Positions 6,336 through 7,051 of a stretch of DNA of 7,051 nt are shown here, piece after piece (position 1 is the stretch's first letter; the number at the start of each line of letters is the position of its first letter). Both the position numbers and the translations under genes were made by a program. The notes under the pieces were generated by a model. The model was not told the origin of the DNA and made no database searches. It saw only the letters and a list, made by a program, of their open reading frames with translations. The DNA lies in contig JAEYRQ010000539.1 in the NCBI GenBank assembly GCA_023435545.1, forward strand, positions 1-7,051, given 5' to 3'. The DNA is from Pseudomonadota bacterium. GTDB lineage: Bacteria > Pseudomonadota > Alphaproteobacteria > Rhizobiales > Tepidamorphaceae.

Positions 6336-6382
6336 GACGCATTTGGCGGCGCCGAAGTGGCACCCGGTCCGAAAGAGGGGGA

Positions 6383-7051
6383 ATGACGGACCTCATCTCA
6401 CTGCTGGAGTTCGGCCCGGGCGGCTGGGGCGATGAGATCGCCGCAGGCGCCTGGCTGACGATCCGGCTTGCCGTCGCCACCTTGCCGCTCGGCCTAGTGC
6501 TGGGCTTCCTGATCGCGCTGGCGAGGGATTCCGACTACGCGCCGCTCAGGATCTTCGGCGATGCCTTCGCGACCGTGTTCCGGGGGCTTCCCGAGCTTCT
6601 GACGCTGTTCATCATCTATTACGGCGGCCAGATCGCGCTGCAGAAGCTGGTCGGTCTGTTCACCGACACCTATGTCGAGGTGAACGGCTTCGTCGCCGGC
6701 ATGATCGCGCTGGGGGTCGTATTCGCCGCCTTCTCCAGCGAGGTCTTCCTGGCCGCGCTCAGGGCCATCTCCAAGGGCCAGATCGAGGCCGCCCGCGCCG
6801 TCGGCCTCACCCCCGTCCAGACGCTACGACTGGTGATCTTCCCGCAGCTCTGGCGCTACGCCCTGCCCGGCATCGCCAATCTCTGGCTGGTATTGCTGAA
6901 GGACACCTCGCTCGTCTCTATCATCGCGCTGAATGATCTCCTTCGCATGACCAACGTCGTGGTCGGCGCGACCAAGCAGCCGTTCTTCTTCTACCTCGTC
7001 GCCTGCATGATCTACCTGTCGTTCTCGATCGTCTCGAGCATCGGCATCGTC
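6383..7051 (+). CDS. Amino-acid ABC transporter permease, HisQ-like (3' end beyond window)
   Basis: This is an inner-membrane permease subunit of the polar amino-acid importer, working with the binding protein at 5308-6084. A HisM-like partner and an ATPase are expected beyond the window. The frame runs from the ATG at 6383 to the right edge (223 codons). It contains membrane segments at about 22-48, 66-90, 102-127, 161-183 and 200-223. FRGLPELLTLFIIYYGGQ (66-83) is the hallmark segment of the HisQ/ArtQ subgroup. The EAA loop that docks the ATPase is EAARAVGLTPVQTLRLVIFP (135-154), with Gly141 conserved. LLKDTSLVSIIALNDLLR (171-188) is also typical. GAGGGG (6375-6380) stands just upstream as ribosome binding site. 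It is separated from the binding-protein gene by 298 nt holding the palindromic element, so it may be expressed at a lower level. Confidence 0.93.
   Translation, partial: MTDLISLLEFGPGGWGDEIAAGAWLTIRLAVATLPLGLVLGFLIALARDSDYAPLRIFGDAFATVFRGLPELLTLFIIYYGGQIALQKLVGLFTDTYVEVNGFVAGMIALGVVFAAFSSEVFLAALRAISKGQIEAARAVGLTPVQTLRLVIFPQLWRYALPGIANLWLVLLKDTSLVSIIALNDLLRMTNVVVGATKQPFFFYLVACMIYLSFSIVSSIGIV

Larger units (their letters stand above)
6161..6347. mobile_element. MITE-like palindromic element with terminal inverted repeats and flanking direct repeats
   Basis: The left end GCGTCATCCCGG (6168-6179) and right end CCGGGATGACGC (6329-6340) are perfect 12-bp inverted repeats bounding a 173-bp element. 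Immediately outside them stands the same 7-mer, ATTTGGC, at 6161-6167 and 6341-6347. It extends to ATTTGGCG on both sides if the first base of the left repeat is counted. This is the arrangement left by transposition with a 7- or 8-bp target duplication. The element has no coding capacity and is full of nested hairpins. It resembles the mosaic palindromic repeats and MITEs reported in rhizobial genomes. No transposase family can be named from these ends, and without other copies mobility is inferred. Confidence 0.65.

Noticed and set aside
6357..6374. TGGCAC followed by CCGAAA, resembling a sigma-54 -24/-12 promoter
   Set aside because: The GC of the -12 element is missing (GA instead), and transcription would start at about the permease start codon, leaving no leader with the ribosome binding site.
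6163..6435. 90-codon open frame across the palindromic element
   Set aside because: It is made of the element's repeat sequence and overlaps the real permease start; it has no matching ribosome binding site and no protein-like pattern.
5284..6480. Open frame of 398 codons on the minus strand opposite the binding-protein gene
   Set aside because: It is antisense to a convincing HisJ-type protein, runs through the palindromic element, and shows no recognisable domain.
1..7051. CRISPR array, tRNA/rRNA genes, complete insertion sequence, prophage or defence genes
   Set aside because: No regularly spaced direct repeats, no tRNA-like cloverleaf with a CCA-type end, and no transposase, integrase or defence-related coding sequence were seen.

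Overview
This is a GC-rich bacterial chromosomal window, most likely from an alphaproteobacterium of the Hyphomicrobiales (Rhizobiales) type. The grounds are the codon bias, the mobA-mobB-moeA gene set, a HisJ/HisQ-type amino-acid uptake operon, and an intergenic palindromic element of a kind often seen in that group. This assignment is an inference, because the window contains no rRNA or marker gene.

Layout. (1) 1-404, minus strand: the N-terminal 134 codons of an Mrp/ApbC-type P-loop ATPase (iron-sulfur cluster carrier), cut by the window edge inside its Walker A loop. (2) 405-632: divergent intergenic region with a candidate promoter for each side. (3) 633-3163, plus strand: a compact molybdenum-cofactor operon, mobA-mobB-moeA. 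The mobA and mobB genes overlap by ATGA, and mobB and moeA are 3 nt apart with a strong ribosome binding site. (4) 3160-4023, minus strand: an integral membrane protein resembling the DUF6159 family. It converges on moeA so tightly that one CTAG supplies both stop codons. (5) 4115-5098, minus strand: a Tat-exported metallo-beta-lactamase-fold hydrolase with a full dinuclear metal site. (6) 5099-5307: divergent intergenic region. (7) 5308-7051, plus strand: an ABC importer for polar, probably basic, amino acids. It consists of a periplasmic binding protein and then the first permease, which runs off the right edge.

How the genes work together. MoeA inserts molybdate into molybdopterin. MobA then attaches GMP to make the (bis-)MGD cofactor, and MobB is the GTP-binding accessory protein. 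Mrp delivers Fe-S clusters, which many MGD enzymes also need. The MBL hydrolase and the DUF6159-like protein have no evident link to Moco or to each other, apart from a shared strand and a 91-nt gap.

The most unusual structure lies between the binding-protein and permease genes. It is a roughly 173-bp element (6168-6340) with 12-bp perfect terminal inverted repeats, flanked on both sides by the direct repeat ATTTGGC, and filled with nested perfect hairpins. It looks like a small non-autonomous mobile element (MITE) or mosaic palindromic repeat inserted inside an operon. I saw no undescribed multi-gene system; the coding genes belong to recognisable families.
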